64,000 nt of DNA, taken from Fasciolopsis buskii. Lineage: Eukaryota > Platyhelminthes > Trematoda > Plagiorchiida > Fasciolidae. The position numbers were made by a program, and so were the translations under genes. Of the stretch, positions 49,191 through 61,167 are shown piece after piece; position 1 is the stretch's first letter; each line of letters opens with the position of its first letter. The DNA is taken from contig LUCM01008391.1 of the NCBI GenBank assembly GCA_008360955.1, positions 9,911-73,910 of the forward strand, read 5' to 3'. The notes under the pieces are model-generated. The model made no database searches and was not told the origin of the DNA. It was given only the letters and a program-made list of their open reading frames with translations.

Positions 49191-50177
49191 AAGTTGTAAT
49201 CTTGTGAAATATGAACCGATAATTGAGGGAAGCATTGCCTTACTGGAAATGAAAAATCCATTATAAGCTTCCGAAAGAATGACAGTAGAAGGATAAAAAA
49301 ATTTTCTGGTTTAGATAGACGCTTCCCAATAATAACAGCAAACTATCAGAGATTAAAATATTTTGAGCTTTCGTGTAAAGCCATATTTATTTGAGTCCAT
49401 AATGATTATGTGACAGATCTAATTGGTAGCATAATAAAGGAATGACGTACAGGTGACTGGGAGAATGCTTATGATATTGGTCAAACTCATACGTCAGCAC
49501 TGCCAGTAGGGAATGATTAGGCGAAGTTTCCTTTGCTTCTATACGGTTTGGTTAATGATTGAAGTTTCTGCTCCTCAAGCGAAAGGTTACTGATTCAATT
49601 CTGGTTGACAACGTAACCTTTCATTCGATTTTCACTTAATGAAAAGCCAGAATACTGCTGTAATCACAAAAGAATAGAGCCATATAACCGGCTGATTGTT
49701 TATTTTTCTGGAAATTCATTTCATACGAATCGGTAAAACCGTTCACGCTAAATACGAAAGCTGCCTGACGTCCATATCGTTTCTGTCAATTTCAGCAACC
49801 TAACCCAAGATATCTGAGATTATGGATAAAATTGAAATATAGATTATTTGACATGGAATCCAAATAATAGCGATTGAATCTTGTCCTCGATTTTGGAATT
49901 TCGTTACTTATGTTAACCTATTCCTAGCATTTCAGGTTTCGTTGTCCAGGGTAGGTATCGATTTGTCCGACATGTCTAACTGTTCAGTGTGCAGTACAAA
50001 AAACTAACTAATAACTCATATATCTTCATTCTACTGGCTGCATAAGGAGCAACGGATTGTATCAACTGAGATAACCAGAAATGAATAAACTGAGACTTTA
50101 CAAAAGTAGAGGCATCTTTTGGCGACTTGCTTTTGCAAATCTAAATGTACTTCTGCCTCCCATTTCTGCCTTATTAG
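49191..50177. other. Non-coding segment before the UPF0193 exons
   Basis: AT-rich sequence where the missing N-terminal exons of the UPF0193 homologue might be expected. None was recognised. An ATG-started frame at 50,081 runs into the first known exon. However, a strong pyrimidine tract and AG at 50,176-50,177 suggest that 50,081-50,177 is intron. Confidence 0.35.
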
Positions 50178-53100
50178 TACCGAAAAATGCAGGTGAATCC
50201 GAGAAATCTCGTCTGGCTCATCTAATGACCTATGGAGTGGACCCTCTGGCCAAGCCGAAACCAGTTAATCTCACCGTTGAAAACCCCAGGCTTGCATACC
50301 TTCGTCGCAAATTGGAAGGGGTAAAGAAAACTTCGGACGATGAAGATCGAGGAGACGATGATCGTTTCAATGAATGTAAGCTTTGGATACGTCTTCCACC
50401 TCTGTAGACATTTCGCACTCTCTATTGTTCACGACAACCGTGTGTAGAAATTGGATGAAAATTTATATTTAGAATTGCAAGCCTTATATAATATTATCAT
50501 GGAGAAGTGATTCGTTTATTTATTCTGTTAACCTATTTCCTTTTTGCCATGATAGCAATTTGATGGTTGTTTCCTTTATTATTCAAGAATTGCAATAAGG
50601 ATAATAGTGTCATCCGTAATACACTTTGGGTTACCTATAGTTTGGGATCTGATCTGGTGTGATCACGTCGTCGTGATCGGCCCACCAATCGTGCTTGTTG
50701 TCTACATTTGAAATTATGCACGAACAGGAGGGAGGGTTTATTTCGTAAACGTATATTAGAAAAGCCCAAGTGCCTTTTTGTCCGTTGATTTATGAACGGG
50801 TATCATGAAGAGCTGAGTGATCCTTCTGGCCGGCGGTGGTTAATCCGATAAGGTAGTGGCGTTTGGATGAGCAGGTTACGGGTTCAGGTCCTCTCAGCGC
50901 TTATCAGCTTTTCCAATTAGCATCGGCCCACTTCCTGGAAATAATGTGCAGTTGTTATTTCATTAACAAAAGAAGCAAAGGACAAAAGGTCCTTTGATCA
51001 CGTCTGTTTACGTAAACTATATACTAGCTAATCGATGGCATCTATGAACAAAGCTTCTTTTCCAACCTCATGCGTGACAGAAAATGTTTTTCGTTTTCCT
51101 TTGTTTTGGCAATAAATGCCGAAAATCGGGGTGATTTTTCAAAAAAACAGACGATATGAGCTCGATTGGTACAACAGTAGGATTTCATACACTATTTGTG
51201 GTGGATTTCTAACGCTGTTTGCTAAAACACAAACCATTGTTATTACGTTACCGTGGCAATAAAAAATTACGACTTAATTTATCAAACGTCGTTTTTAGTT
51301 TTTGCGCGAGCGATATTTGGCTAGTATAGTAGACAAGAACCAAATAAAAGGCTAGTGACACTAAGGAATCTGTTTGTACCAACAAATATTTTGCGTGTTG
51401 ATAGAGGCAATTAATAATCCGAATAAAGCGGAGGATTCCAAATTTTACATGCAAGCCGTTAACCTAATTTTCCACATATGACCGTAAGTCCTGGTTTGCT
51501 GATCACTTTAGGGTAAGAAATTGATCGGAACACCTTTTGATTAAACTTTATTATTTTAGTAATCAAGGAGGTGAAAGAACGACGGGAGTTTCTTTCAAAG
51601 ATGACTGAATACGGAAAAGATGGAGTTTACCGCAAAGAGATTGAAGCCGAAATATCAGAGGTTCGTTAGAAAATTATTTGTTCACTTATATTTAATTTTC
51701 ACGGACTGACTAACCAGGTAACTATGTGAACTTTTTTCTATCCACATGTTATCCTATGGAAGCTAGCTAGAAATGTAACCGTTTCGTATCATAATGTTCT
51801 TATAATTTGGACAAACTACTTATGCAGAGGTTGTATCCATTTTATGCTATCATTTACCGGAAGGCATTCATGAATTGGTTCGCTGACATACAAGTGTGCC
51901 CACACGTGACGCTAACGCCGGACATGATGACTTAGCATTGCTGGCAAACGGTGGCCAAGCGGATAAGGTTGCGGCGTTTGGAAGTGAAAATCGTGAGTTC
52001 GAATCCTCCTATCGCCGGTCAACTTCCCCACTTGGCAGCCCTCTGTTGGCCGCGACCCCCTTTCTGAAAAATGAGGTACACTGTTATTTCATTAATAAAG
52101 GAAATAAAAGATAAAAGATTAAAAGGGGATGATCTACACTTACATGCATGAATGTGCTCTACAAAATGTCTATGGGTGAACCCACCTGCCCACGAGTCTA
52201 CGTACCCGGCTATGCTCATCCCCGGTGAATTAGGTTTAGACATTTAATTCGTCAATCAGTCGAAGGACCAGTAATGCATTTCCTTCTAATTACAAGCAAA
52301 TAGACAATCTTTCTTACTGCATGTTTGTTTTACCAAACAAACATAATGAAGCCAATTAGCACACGATAAAGAAGGGGAACAGCTGACCCATCCAAATTTC
52401 AGGTGTTTATTGAACTGTTATTCTTGTTCATGAATGAGATAATTTATCTATGAAGCCATCCACTTTATGAAGTGTTTGAAAATAGTGGAACCAAAGGTGA
52501 ACAGTTGAACCGGGCTAGGTGGAAATGAGTAACGTTTTGCTTACCTTGAAGAAAACAGCACTCAAAACTGGACCGAGATAACTGACTGTTGGCAAGAAAT
52601 CTAATCATCGGAATAGTCGCATTTGCTCTCAGTGGTGGTAATTAGATTAAACCAATACGATCCATTTTTTCGCAGTACAAACTTGGACTATCACTAACAA
52701 TTTCTCGCAAACAATCGTTCAATTAGTTGATCAATTATGAAAAACTGTTTGGTAGCTTTAAGCTAGAAACAATTCAAATGAGTTGGGTAAATTTTTCAGC
52801 TGCTGAGTCAACTCCGAAGGATACTCTTTCGCTTAGCTTGGAAGGTGAGTGCGATAAAATATTTCAGGAATTCATTGTTGACCGATCCAAGTACGTGTGA
52901 AACGATGACTGCAGTGATTATCTGCGCCAAAATAATCGGAATTAATTTTCCGTTTGCACCTGGGATCCAATAACCACGGATGGCTAAATTCACACACGAA
53001 ATATGATTGACTTCGGCTGGATGGGGAACAAAAGGGTTTTGACTATTTATTTTTTTTCTGTATATTTTAATTGATCCAGCAATTATGCCCGTTACTGAAA

Positions 53101-53600
53101 ATACATACAAATGAGGAAATATGCACAAAGATGTTAGACACCAACAGATGCTGCTGGGCTGGGTTAAATACAGGGTAACAAATTGCTCGATGTTCTTAAA
53201 TGATCGACGGGGCGAAGCTCAGAGAGGGTTGGCGAGACGTCAACGGTTCTGTCGATGTTGAATTTATAACACTGGCCAACTGAGGAGGATAGAATTCTCT
53301 AGGCACTTTCACCGCGAATAGACAACGCCAGAATGGATTGAGGTAAAAATGATTGATCGACGTTTTTTGCGCAATGAAACTTCCAACATAAAAGTTGTTC
53401 AAAGTATAAAACTATTCTGGAAACCAAACACTCAACGATAATTCAATTGGTTTCATTCTAATTTTACAATATTAGAGCAGCCTTGTGTAATAACATACGG
53501 TAAACGATGTCTCGTTTTGTTTATTTTTCAGCTGGTCCGGGAAATGGAACAAATAGATCTACGCAAATCGAAAGAACTGGAGGAAACTGAAAAGTTTTGA
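50178..53600 (+). CDS. UPF0193 / EVG1 family protein (human C22orf23 homologue), C-terminal exons
   Basis: Three in-phase exons encode the conserved C-terminal half of the UPF0193 family, a eukaryotic family of unknown biochemical function. They are 50,178-50,375, 51,560-51,660 and 53,532-53,600 (TGA). Key segments are ESEKSRLAHLMTYGVDP, RFNELIKEVKERREFLSK across the first junction, KMTEYGKDGVYRKEIEAEIS, and LVREMEQIDLRKSKELEE just before the stop. These line up along their length with the family's ELVKEIQERKEFL, YR.I...EIS and REMEDID.RRSEEL blocks. Introns are 1,184 and 1,871 bases, the first holding SINE copy 2 and the second SINE copy 3. The 5' exons were not identified. The acceptor at 50,177 (or 50,192) is preferred over an ATG at 50,081 because of its pyrimidine tract, but a frame through 50,081 cannot be excluded. 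The human protein has about 217 residues; about 122 codons are seen here. Confidence 0.85.
50827..50988 (+). repeat. tRNA-derived SINE, copy 2
   Basis: The most diverged copy. It has a GGCCGGCGGTGG head, box B-like GGTTCAGGTCC at 50,881-50,891, and the shared tail ...TTATTTCATTAACAAAAGAAGCAAAGGA. It lies inside the first intron of the UPF0193 gene. Confidence 0.75.
51942..52126 (+). repeat. tRNA-derived SINE, copy 3
   Basis: A well-preserved copy with GGTGGCCAAGCGGATAAGG (box A region), box B GAGTTCGAATCC at 51,995-52,006, a CAACTTCCCCACTTGGCAG body, and an ATTTCATTAATAAAGGAAAT-type tail followed by A-rich sequence. It is intronic in the UPF0193 gene. Its box B is the closest of the four to consensus. 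Confidence 0.85.
52800..52844 (+). CDS. Candidate exon, internal, unassigned
   Basis: A 45-base stretch has a strong acceptor (ATTTTTCAG) and donor (AAGGTGAGT). In phase 1 it reads AESTPKDTLSLSLE and joins in frame to the candidate exon at 54,598. In phase 0 it reads LLSQLRRILFRLAWK and could fit inside the last UPF0193 intron. However, the family's conserved block runs directly from 51,660 to 53,532, so constitutive inclusion there is unlikely. Confidence 0.35.
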
Positions 53601-54597
53601 AGCTAAAAACCAAACTGCGGCAAAATGACAACAACGAATAGCCGAGAGTCACCATTTTAGTCTTGATCATTTTATCCTGTATCAAAAATACTCTTGATAA
53701 TGTCGAAAGATATTCTAACTAATTCGGCTTTAGTTTCAAACCACAAGTGAAATGGTCTGATATCTGGCAACCAATATTTATGTTTATTTAAAACTTTAGG
53801 TTGAGTCAAAATTTGTGACTTTTGTTTGCACGTAGAATGTTTCTTTCAATTGAACTTGAACTGATTTCTTGCTAAAGGATAGCATGTTACAGTCGGAAAA
53901 CTTTGAGTAATAGATTCGCGCTGGTAACACTCAGTTAACATTCATTTTATTGACTATGACTTCAGACATTATTGTAAGGGGTTGGGAAACAATGTCGATG
54001 TGTAGAAAACAAGAGAGGGTCAAAAAACGGTTCAACATCTAAGAGCAAACACTCCATAAGGATGATTTGCAGCCTGCAAGCCAGAATAAAGTGCTACGGA
54101 GAATTTATAGTATAGAAACCAACGGTGCTAATGATCAGGTGATGAACAAAGTGATTGCAAATTGAGATTTACGGACAGATCGCGGATTGGTCGATGATAA
54201 ACAGCTGAATTCGCCTAAAAACATCTTCATACCACAAATGATGTCGATATTCACTTTTTGGCGGATTTTTGCCTTGTAAAATGAGGACAATGGATGGATA
54301 GAAAAGACTTAGCGAAATGAATGGAAAGCAAACTTTCAAGGCAAAGAAAAGCATTAATGAGTTAGCAAAGTAGGACTAAACTCGTGAAACGAAGGGGAAG
54401 TTATATTACTTAAAAAAATTTTAAAAGTAATTTCATACCATTCGAAATCAAGTTAAAACTATCCGGAACTGCATTTTGACCAGCTTATTAGTACCTATTT
54501 GATTTAGGCGCACGAAATTGTCCCTTTCACTCACAGGCCTTTGTGAGTTTGTGTTAGAGACTTTGTAATTGTCTATGCGTTATTTTTCACTCTGCAG

Positions 54598-54662
54598 ACA
54601 AAACTAAACCTGTGAGACCTCGGAAAAGGCGGCTGTTATTTCACAATTCTGAAGATTTTTGA
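54598..54662 (+). CDS. Candidate terminal exon, unassigned
   Basis: After a pyrimidine-rich acceptor (TTTTTCACTCTGCAG) the phase 1 frame reads KTKPVRPRKRRLLFHNSEDF and then stops. This basic C-terminus joins in frame with the candidate exon at 52,800-52,844, and that exon in turn is phase-compatible with the exon ending at 50,375. It may be an alternative 3' end of the UPF0193 transcript, or the end of another gene. I do not recognise the sequence. Confidence 0.4.
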
Positions 54663-56629
54663 CGCAATCGTGAATTAGTACAACACAGTTTGGCAATAAA
54701 TTGAAGAACAGTATGGTCAGAATTCACTTTAGAGTGATAAGGGCTGTGTTTTTGAGTGCGACAGAAAACAAACTTATTTGAACCACTAGTCGGGTTCGGT
54801 AAAATCTCAAACTGAGATCAATCCTAAATTTGTATCAGGTAATTATCCAAGGATATAACGAACATGCTAGATGATGCTGTCATAGATGTGGGAAGGTGGG
54901 ATGAGTGTCATCATCGTCAAATCGGTGAAGCCTACTAAAGCTGGTACGTGCTTCGCCAGCTGAATTAGAAGGACCACGTGGATGGTTTTCGGTAGTTTGA
55001 TATTTCGATGTTTTTGGCGATCGGCCCGCATTAAGTTAGTAAATAGCGTCCACGTCAGACTCCGTACGGAATTACGTAGTTACAAGAGGATTTACCCAGT
55101 AATCAACTATCCTGGGCTCGGTTCACAAAAAATTCAGTAAATTTTCATGGCACCAAATGATAGGCATTTGCGAAACCTTAGGGAACAAAACCATCCCTGA
55201 GAAACTGTCTTTTCATGTCACACGGACTAGACGTGGAGATGAATTTGAGATAACTTAAAGAAAACTTTGTACTGCTAACTTCTCTATTCAGTTTTGGATT
55301 TCCTTTCAATTCATTTCCGTTTCCAACTTGATTTAGTTCAAAAATTATAAACGACGGTCATGATAGATTAAATGGTTTAAATATTTGTCCATTGTTAGAG
55401 GGATCATTTTTCCGATTCAGACTAGCAGTGTGGAATCATTGGTGAGGAAGCAGTGAAATATGGCTAACTAGTCGGGCAGAATATCATACGTCAAACGGTT
55501 AGATTCCTTACGAACTGCCCTAGAATATCAATCTGTACTCATCACTGGAGCTATTATCTCTCTCTCCCTCTCTCTCCGAGAACAGTATGCTTACACTGGA
55601 TCTATGTGTAGTGCCGATTTGTCCAGCTCGTTGCCATAGCATTTAATTGACTAAACAGATTCTTCATGTAATGGTCTCTGATTTCTGATACGCTACATTT
55701 AAAGTCAACGGGTCTCTTGCATCTGTTAAATTTATATGAAAACAGCCAAGTCCCTGTAGTATGAAAGCAGTGAAATCGGTATACCTTTTATTTTTTGTTG
55801 AAAATTACTCCTCTCTGCTTGATTGATTTCACGGCTCTACATCAAGTCGCATGGTTAAGCCCTGTTTGACCAGCCAACAACACACTTGTGGTGAATCTCA
55901 CACACAGGACGTTTTTTGCCTCCGTCTCGCTCTCGATCGTTTTGGTGCTCGCCATCCAGCGAGTGTGAGGCTTACCTTCGGATCTCACAACTCAGCTACT
56001 GCGTCAATTAGTTTTTATTCCCTTTCTAGTGTGGGTTTCACTCAGAAATGTGCCCGGTATGCTAAGTCGTCAACCGCTGGGAACATGATTTCAGAAGCTT
56101 TGAGACTCTTTGGGTCGTACTTTATCACATGACACCTAGCTTTTTCAGTAATTATTTGTTATCCGAATTCTAGCGTTGAAACAACTTGTCTTGTATTTTT
56201 GTCCCGATAAGTGTGTCAGTCTGATGGCATAACAATATACGGACAATGTAACCAAGATACTGTTGCTCAAATACAAATAGCCTGTACTTAGTAACGCTAA
56301 CCAGAAGGAATTATATTGGGATCATATTTTTAGCCAAGTGTGTAATTAGATCACCAGGGCATCGAGATTGGTTCGGCTGATCGGAAGTTCAACCAAGAAT
56401 AACAGCTTTTCGGTCCTTCTCAAAAACACTGGATTGTGAACAGACACTGAGCTTTCATTTAGTTTGCCCGCAAACACAAGGACAAGTGCAAATCAGGAGC
56501 ATATGCTTATTTTTAAGTGGGCAAACCTATGTTTGGTTAACTTACAATTGACACACTTCTGATCATAAGTCATTTAGATGAATTTATCTGTTTGCCTTGG
56601 TTAACCACACTGTTCTAGAGTCAACTTTT
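54663..56629. other. AT-rich segment, no gene seen
   Basis: It contains a short TC-rich microsatellite at 55,557-55,577 and a motif-less 93-codon frame at 55,851-56,132 (+). No exon, RNA gene or transposon domain could be supported. Confidence 0.35.
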
Positions 56630-59110
56630 AGATCAGCTCAGTTCAGTCCAATTTGGACAACCATTAACCTTGCATTAACCTTCTCTGGTTGTGGTTCCCA
56701 TTTCACGGCATCGTCCGCTAAAACAGAAGAAACGCAAAGGGAATAATGAAATATCGGCAGCCGAATAGTGAGTTAGAGAACTATACAGGAGAAGAAAGGT
56801 CTCCAGTTCAAGAACTGACAACGACATTTAGACATATCACTTATTGTCTCCAACCATCGTTTCGAGGGATCTCGTGGACCCCAATTCGGTAGACAAACTG
56901 CAACCGCACAAGTCAGTCCGTTGGTTAAAGTCTTCATATATTTTACCCTTGTCATCGACTTTCTACCCCGAATTATCCTCCCACCGTTACATACCTCAAA
57001 GAATAGCTTACAGCGAGGCAGAACTTCTGTGGGCATGCCCAAAACGTCCCAAGCGAGTGGACCTATTCTGACCTAGTACCTGTTCTAAAGGCTAAACCCT
57101 AGGACCTTTGAGTTACTCTCAAAGTTCTTTCATCATATTCTGTCAATACCACGACGGTAACTGTGTTCAAACACCGAAAGTCTTCGGCTGTCATCTGCTC
57201 TCCACGGCCAAGTTTCAGAAACATAGGACAATATCGACCTCACTGATGCCCTGTACACTCGACCTTTGGTCGATGACCGGATGGCAATCCAACGTCACGG
57301 ATGACTCAAATTAGCAAGTATTAATTGGGCCCTTTGTGTGCGCGAAGACCTTCATCTGATATACGACCTTTAGGTGTAACACGGCTACCCAAGCAACTAA
57401 GTCTCCCCACTTCATCCAGTTAAGCCCTTCGAGAACAAGGTTCGCTTGTGAGCCAGTCCAATCCTGCAAATCAATTTACAGCTCAAATGTGAAAACCTAT
57501 CGTTCAGGAGATCGAGAAGAGTCTGCAACTTGCTTGAAACTTTACTCAGCAGCACAAATTTGTCCAGATATTCCAAGTCAGACAGATTTCTATCTGAGCA
57601 AATATCAATGCCACTATTCCTACATAAGGATAGGACTACCTCCGTGATAAAATAGAGAGGAAATTTGAAATGCGATGGTCCTAACGAACACCGTTTCTCA
57701 TGGTGAATTCAGGTGAAAAAAACGCCATGAATGCTAGCTCTGCTTCAGTTGCTAGAATACAGAAATCGGATGAGAGGTAGAGCTAAACGACTGTAGGACC
57801 GACTGAGCCGAACGCCGCTTTCAAAACGAGAAAGGCAGAAATTGTGCTTCTATGGAATATGTCCAAAGCCGAGCTGGGCTTCCATGGACTAATTTTACTG
57901 ATTACTCGGTAAAGGTTGCCACCATTTCAGATAGCCTCTTCCATTTCCATGCACTTTCTTACCTACCAGTGCTCCCGGTTAAACTCCTGGCCATTTGATA
58001 TCACAGGGATCTACGCCTCTCACTGTGTGTTGCATCCGGGGGACACAGATCGGTGACCATATGACACTTCAATTGAAGTCGAGGATATTCATCTTTTCTG
58101 GGGATTAAGCGGCAAGGAGCCCTGCATGGAAGGTGACGCTGAGTGCAAAGCTTCTTTGATCTGCTCGCAGTATTCGCTCGGATCCTGGGAGTTTTGTTAC
58201 GACGACAATCGCACTGAGGGTTAGAATTGAAATTGTAATCGGCGGTTGTCTTCTAAAATCAGCTGTGCCGAACAAGTGGCTTTTGTACCTGCGCGACCAT
58301 GGTCTAGGCGCAAACAAAAGCGAGCTCCGATCAAAGCATGATTTGAGTCTACGGATGTGGACCGGAACGTTTGGCAATCCTCGATTGATCCACGCAAACG
58401 GTAACCGATGGCTACGTAATCGATAAGTTCAATGCTGTGAAGGCGAAAGGGGCCTCAGGTGAGCCGATGTCTATTTTTGCGACAAGAATTGGTGTTTGTC
58501 AGAAGCAGTCTGTGGTCATAACATACGTAGATGAGACGACTACTGCTGTTGGTGCGATTGGTGGGGGTATAAAATTGACCTCTAATGGGTCGTTCCGTCC
58601 CTACTAAGTAGCCAAGTTGGGTATTGAAATCACACCAACGGCCACGAAGTCCACTGAACGGATACTTCGGAGTGATTGAGATAATTCCTGATGTTTGTCC
58701 TTAGAGAAGCTGCAATCAGTGGGCGCATGCACAGATACGAGGAACAAACAGCGACGTTTTAATCGATTACTACTGATAAAAGCATCTAACTGAACCGCAC
58801 ACCAACGGCTGTTGACTGGGATCCAGTCTAACAGTGCACGTTTCCATTGCATGCTTAGAAACATCCCAACGCGAGTCTGGTCACGAGCGCTCGAAACCGG
58901 ATCACTAGACACGCGAAGAGTGAAGTGAGAGTGTGGGGTTGTATCTGGGCTACGAAGGGTGATCGCCGAAGTGGGGCCCTGTATGCGCGTTTCGGAGACA
59001 CAAAATTTCGAAAGTCTCAAGTTCTCGCTAGGGTCGCCTGTTGCCGTATTTGGTTGAGCATCCGGACGCTAGAGGCAGGTAAGTGAGGTGAAGAGTTAGG
59101 TTTACGTGAT
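56630..59110 (-). mobile_element. Decayed RTE-like LINE, nearly full length
   Basis: The minus strand reads in order from about 59,100. The N-terminal part has SSVRMLNQIRQQATLARTLR. The AP endonuclease has SETRIQGPTSAITLRSP, KRALLDWIPVNSRWCAVQLD and RRCLFLVSVHAPTDCSFSKD, then DYVAIGYRLRGSIEDC and the SNHALIGAR motif near 58,330. The C-terminal RT region at 57,310-57,130 has GRVYRASVRSILSYVSETWP and RADDSRRLSVFEH, and the C-terminus at 56,910-56,790 has LPNWGPRDPSKRWLETISDM. These are signatures of RTE elements. The central RT palm (57.5-58.0 kb) is heavily scrambled. The 3' end lies near 56,640, by a CTGAACTGAGCTGA-like tail. Many stops and frameshifts mean it is not active. Confidence 0.9.
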
Positions 59111-59480
59111 GCGTCTAAACTATTTCTTTTCCTCCCTCCACTAATGCTGCTACCAGATAAAACTGCCTGTTCGCAATGCTTTATGGTACTTTGTGTGGTC
59201 TACACACTGAAAATAAGAAAGGTTCTCTACAGAAGGGATGCTGGAGGTATTAGGATACTTGATAATTCGCGGCTGTTTACATGGCAGAAGCGGTTTGTCT
59301 TTGGGAACTCTAACCGGAGACTTTGATTTAAAAGTCCCACCCATAATTTATTGAGACATCAAAGCAGCACGAGAACTTGGATTAGGTGCATGATTCTGGA
59401 ATTCTCCGCCAATATCTTAATCCCTGAGCGTGAATCGGTGATCACGATCCTTGAGCATTTTGCATCCGGCCTTCCAAAAC
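59056..59480 (-). repeat. RTE 5'-region repeat, unit 1
   Basis: Corresponds to 59,717-60,140 with an offset of about 660 bases. Shared landmarks are GAGCATCCGGACGCTAGAGG against GAGCATCGGACGCTGGAGG, and GAAAGGTTCTCTACAGAAGG against GAAAGGCTCCTTGTAGGAAG. It includes the first codons of the LINE frame (SSVRML) and the sequence upstream of them, so it appears to be the element's 5' UTR. Confidence 0.7.
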
Positions 59481-59716
59481 CAATACTTCTGATAGAACAG
59501 TACAAGTTTTGGTTATTACGAATCGTAAGAGCTCCCACTACTGCCGTTCATTATACAACGCGCCACTGCTTGTGATTACTTCTACGGCATCTTGACCTAA
59601 TCAACTGAAGTGTTTGCTCAAGATACTCCACTGGATGAGTATTCTTCGATAATTTTGTGCACCAGTTGACATTCCGGTAATTTACACACTCAATGAACGA
59701 GACAACCTATTTGCGT

Positions 59717-60140
59717 GAGCATCGGACGCTGGAGGCAGATAAAAGTAGTGACTCCTTAGGTTAAAGTAATGCTTACTATTTCTTCTCCATCTAGTTCTGC
59801 TATTTGCTAAATTTGCTGGGCTGCAATTAGTCGTGACAACTTGAGTGGTCTATCCATCGGAAGAACGAAAATTAGAAAGGCTCCTTGTAGGAAGAATGCT
59901 GGAGTCATTCGATTTATCGGTATTTTGCAGCTCTTAACGCTTCGAAAGTTTTTCTTTGAGAAATTAACCGGAACCTTTGACTCAGAAGTATTGCCCACAA
60001 GGCAGTGGAGCGTTAATCCGACACGGGAACTTGGTGCAGGCGTATGCCTATCGTTCCCTACCCTGCCTGAAGCAATGTGTAGCACAGTCCTGATTATCTT
60101 GATCGACTCTCGATGCAATACGGATTTCACTGTTTGCGCT
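59717..60140 (-). repeat. RTE 5'-region repeat, unit 2
   Basis: The second, more diverged unit. On the minus strand it also carries the start of the LINE frame (SVRMLTQIG) before homology to the coding region is lost. It therefore represents a separate 5' end placed head-to-tail upstream of the complete element. Confidence 0.65.
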
Positions 60141-61167
60141 ATTCACCTGTGTATTTTTTGGAAGAATACTACTAGGGAGTCCAGCTACTAAGCAACGGAA
60201 CGACTAGAATTCCGAACCAAAGTCTTTGGTTCTAACAAGAACCTGTCATTAGGGCATCAGCCAGTGGCTGATTGGAAGCCCGTCTAATTGGATCAATTAT
60301 TCTTCAACTGATTTTTTAGATTGACTTGCCAGCCCTAAATAACCCTCAACCTGGAGTACCAGGAGGCTGCTTCGTCAGGCCTCTATCTTCCATTGATCGT
60401 TCAGGCATGATTTGATCTTTGGTTCGACGTAAGCCATCCTGTATAGCTCGTTGAATCACGAAAGCATGCAAGCCGTCACATCACGTCAAGATGCAGTCTC
60501 ATTGTGACAACACTTCTAGGTCACTATAGTATACCCGGTTCCAGGCCAAGACTGCACGGGATGGGGTTCGTTCTGTCACTGGTATCAAGTAGAAAAAAAT
60601 CTACAACTTTGATACAACAGATGATTCAGATCAAGTGTTCCTAAACAAAACTTTTGACAAGAATACGGCAGCATAATAAGCAGATGAAACCAGAGTAAAA
60701 ATTTTCATGCTAGGTTTAGAATGGTCACATAAACAAATGGTTTATCCCATCAGGATGAATAAAGAAAACCCACGGATGAGAATTAGATACAGAGATTAAA
60801 AACTGCGCGAAACCGCTAAACTCAATGAGGAGGCCAGTCAAAGACTCCATGTTACTATCAAATTGTTGTCTATCGTGCACTCCAATTGAACACAAATTTG
60901 GTACAATTCATCGCCCACTTTTGTTTCCAGTAGCGTTCAGTGAAGATCAGCAGTAGACATGGACAGTCCAAGTCTGTCTCCCAGGCAGTGGTCCAGGTCT
61001 TCAGGCGACCATCACAGGGTTAGTGGTACTCAGAACAAAGTGAAGGGAACAAAATTTGTCCGGACAAACCCGTATGGAGTTGCTTCCTAACGGATTTATT
61101 TAACAGCTGGGTCAGAAAACAATTGCATCCTGGGACGGTCCTATCTGTGAACGAGTTACAACTTCTT
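60141..61167. other. Segment without recognised features
   Basis: It may continue the LINE 5' flank. No domain, exon or repeat could be supported. Confidence 0.3.

Noticed and set aside
49000..49255. Plus-strand frame ending KYEPIIEGSIALLEMKNPL
   Set aside because: It appeared exon-like after TTTGCAG, but the opposite strand carries the gypsy RT, so it is taken as a shadow.
50081..50177. ATG-started N-terminus for the UPF0193 exon, reading LPPI like the human protein
   Set aside because: The LPPI match may be chance; the strong pyrimidine tract and AG at 50,177 point to intron. Not fully excluded.
52808..53128. 106-codon minus-strand hydrophobic frame in the UPF0193 intron
   Set aside because: It starts with TTG, has no recognised family and no splice context. 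The hydrophobic runs fit AT-rich DNA.
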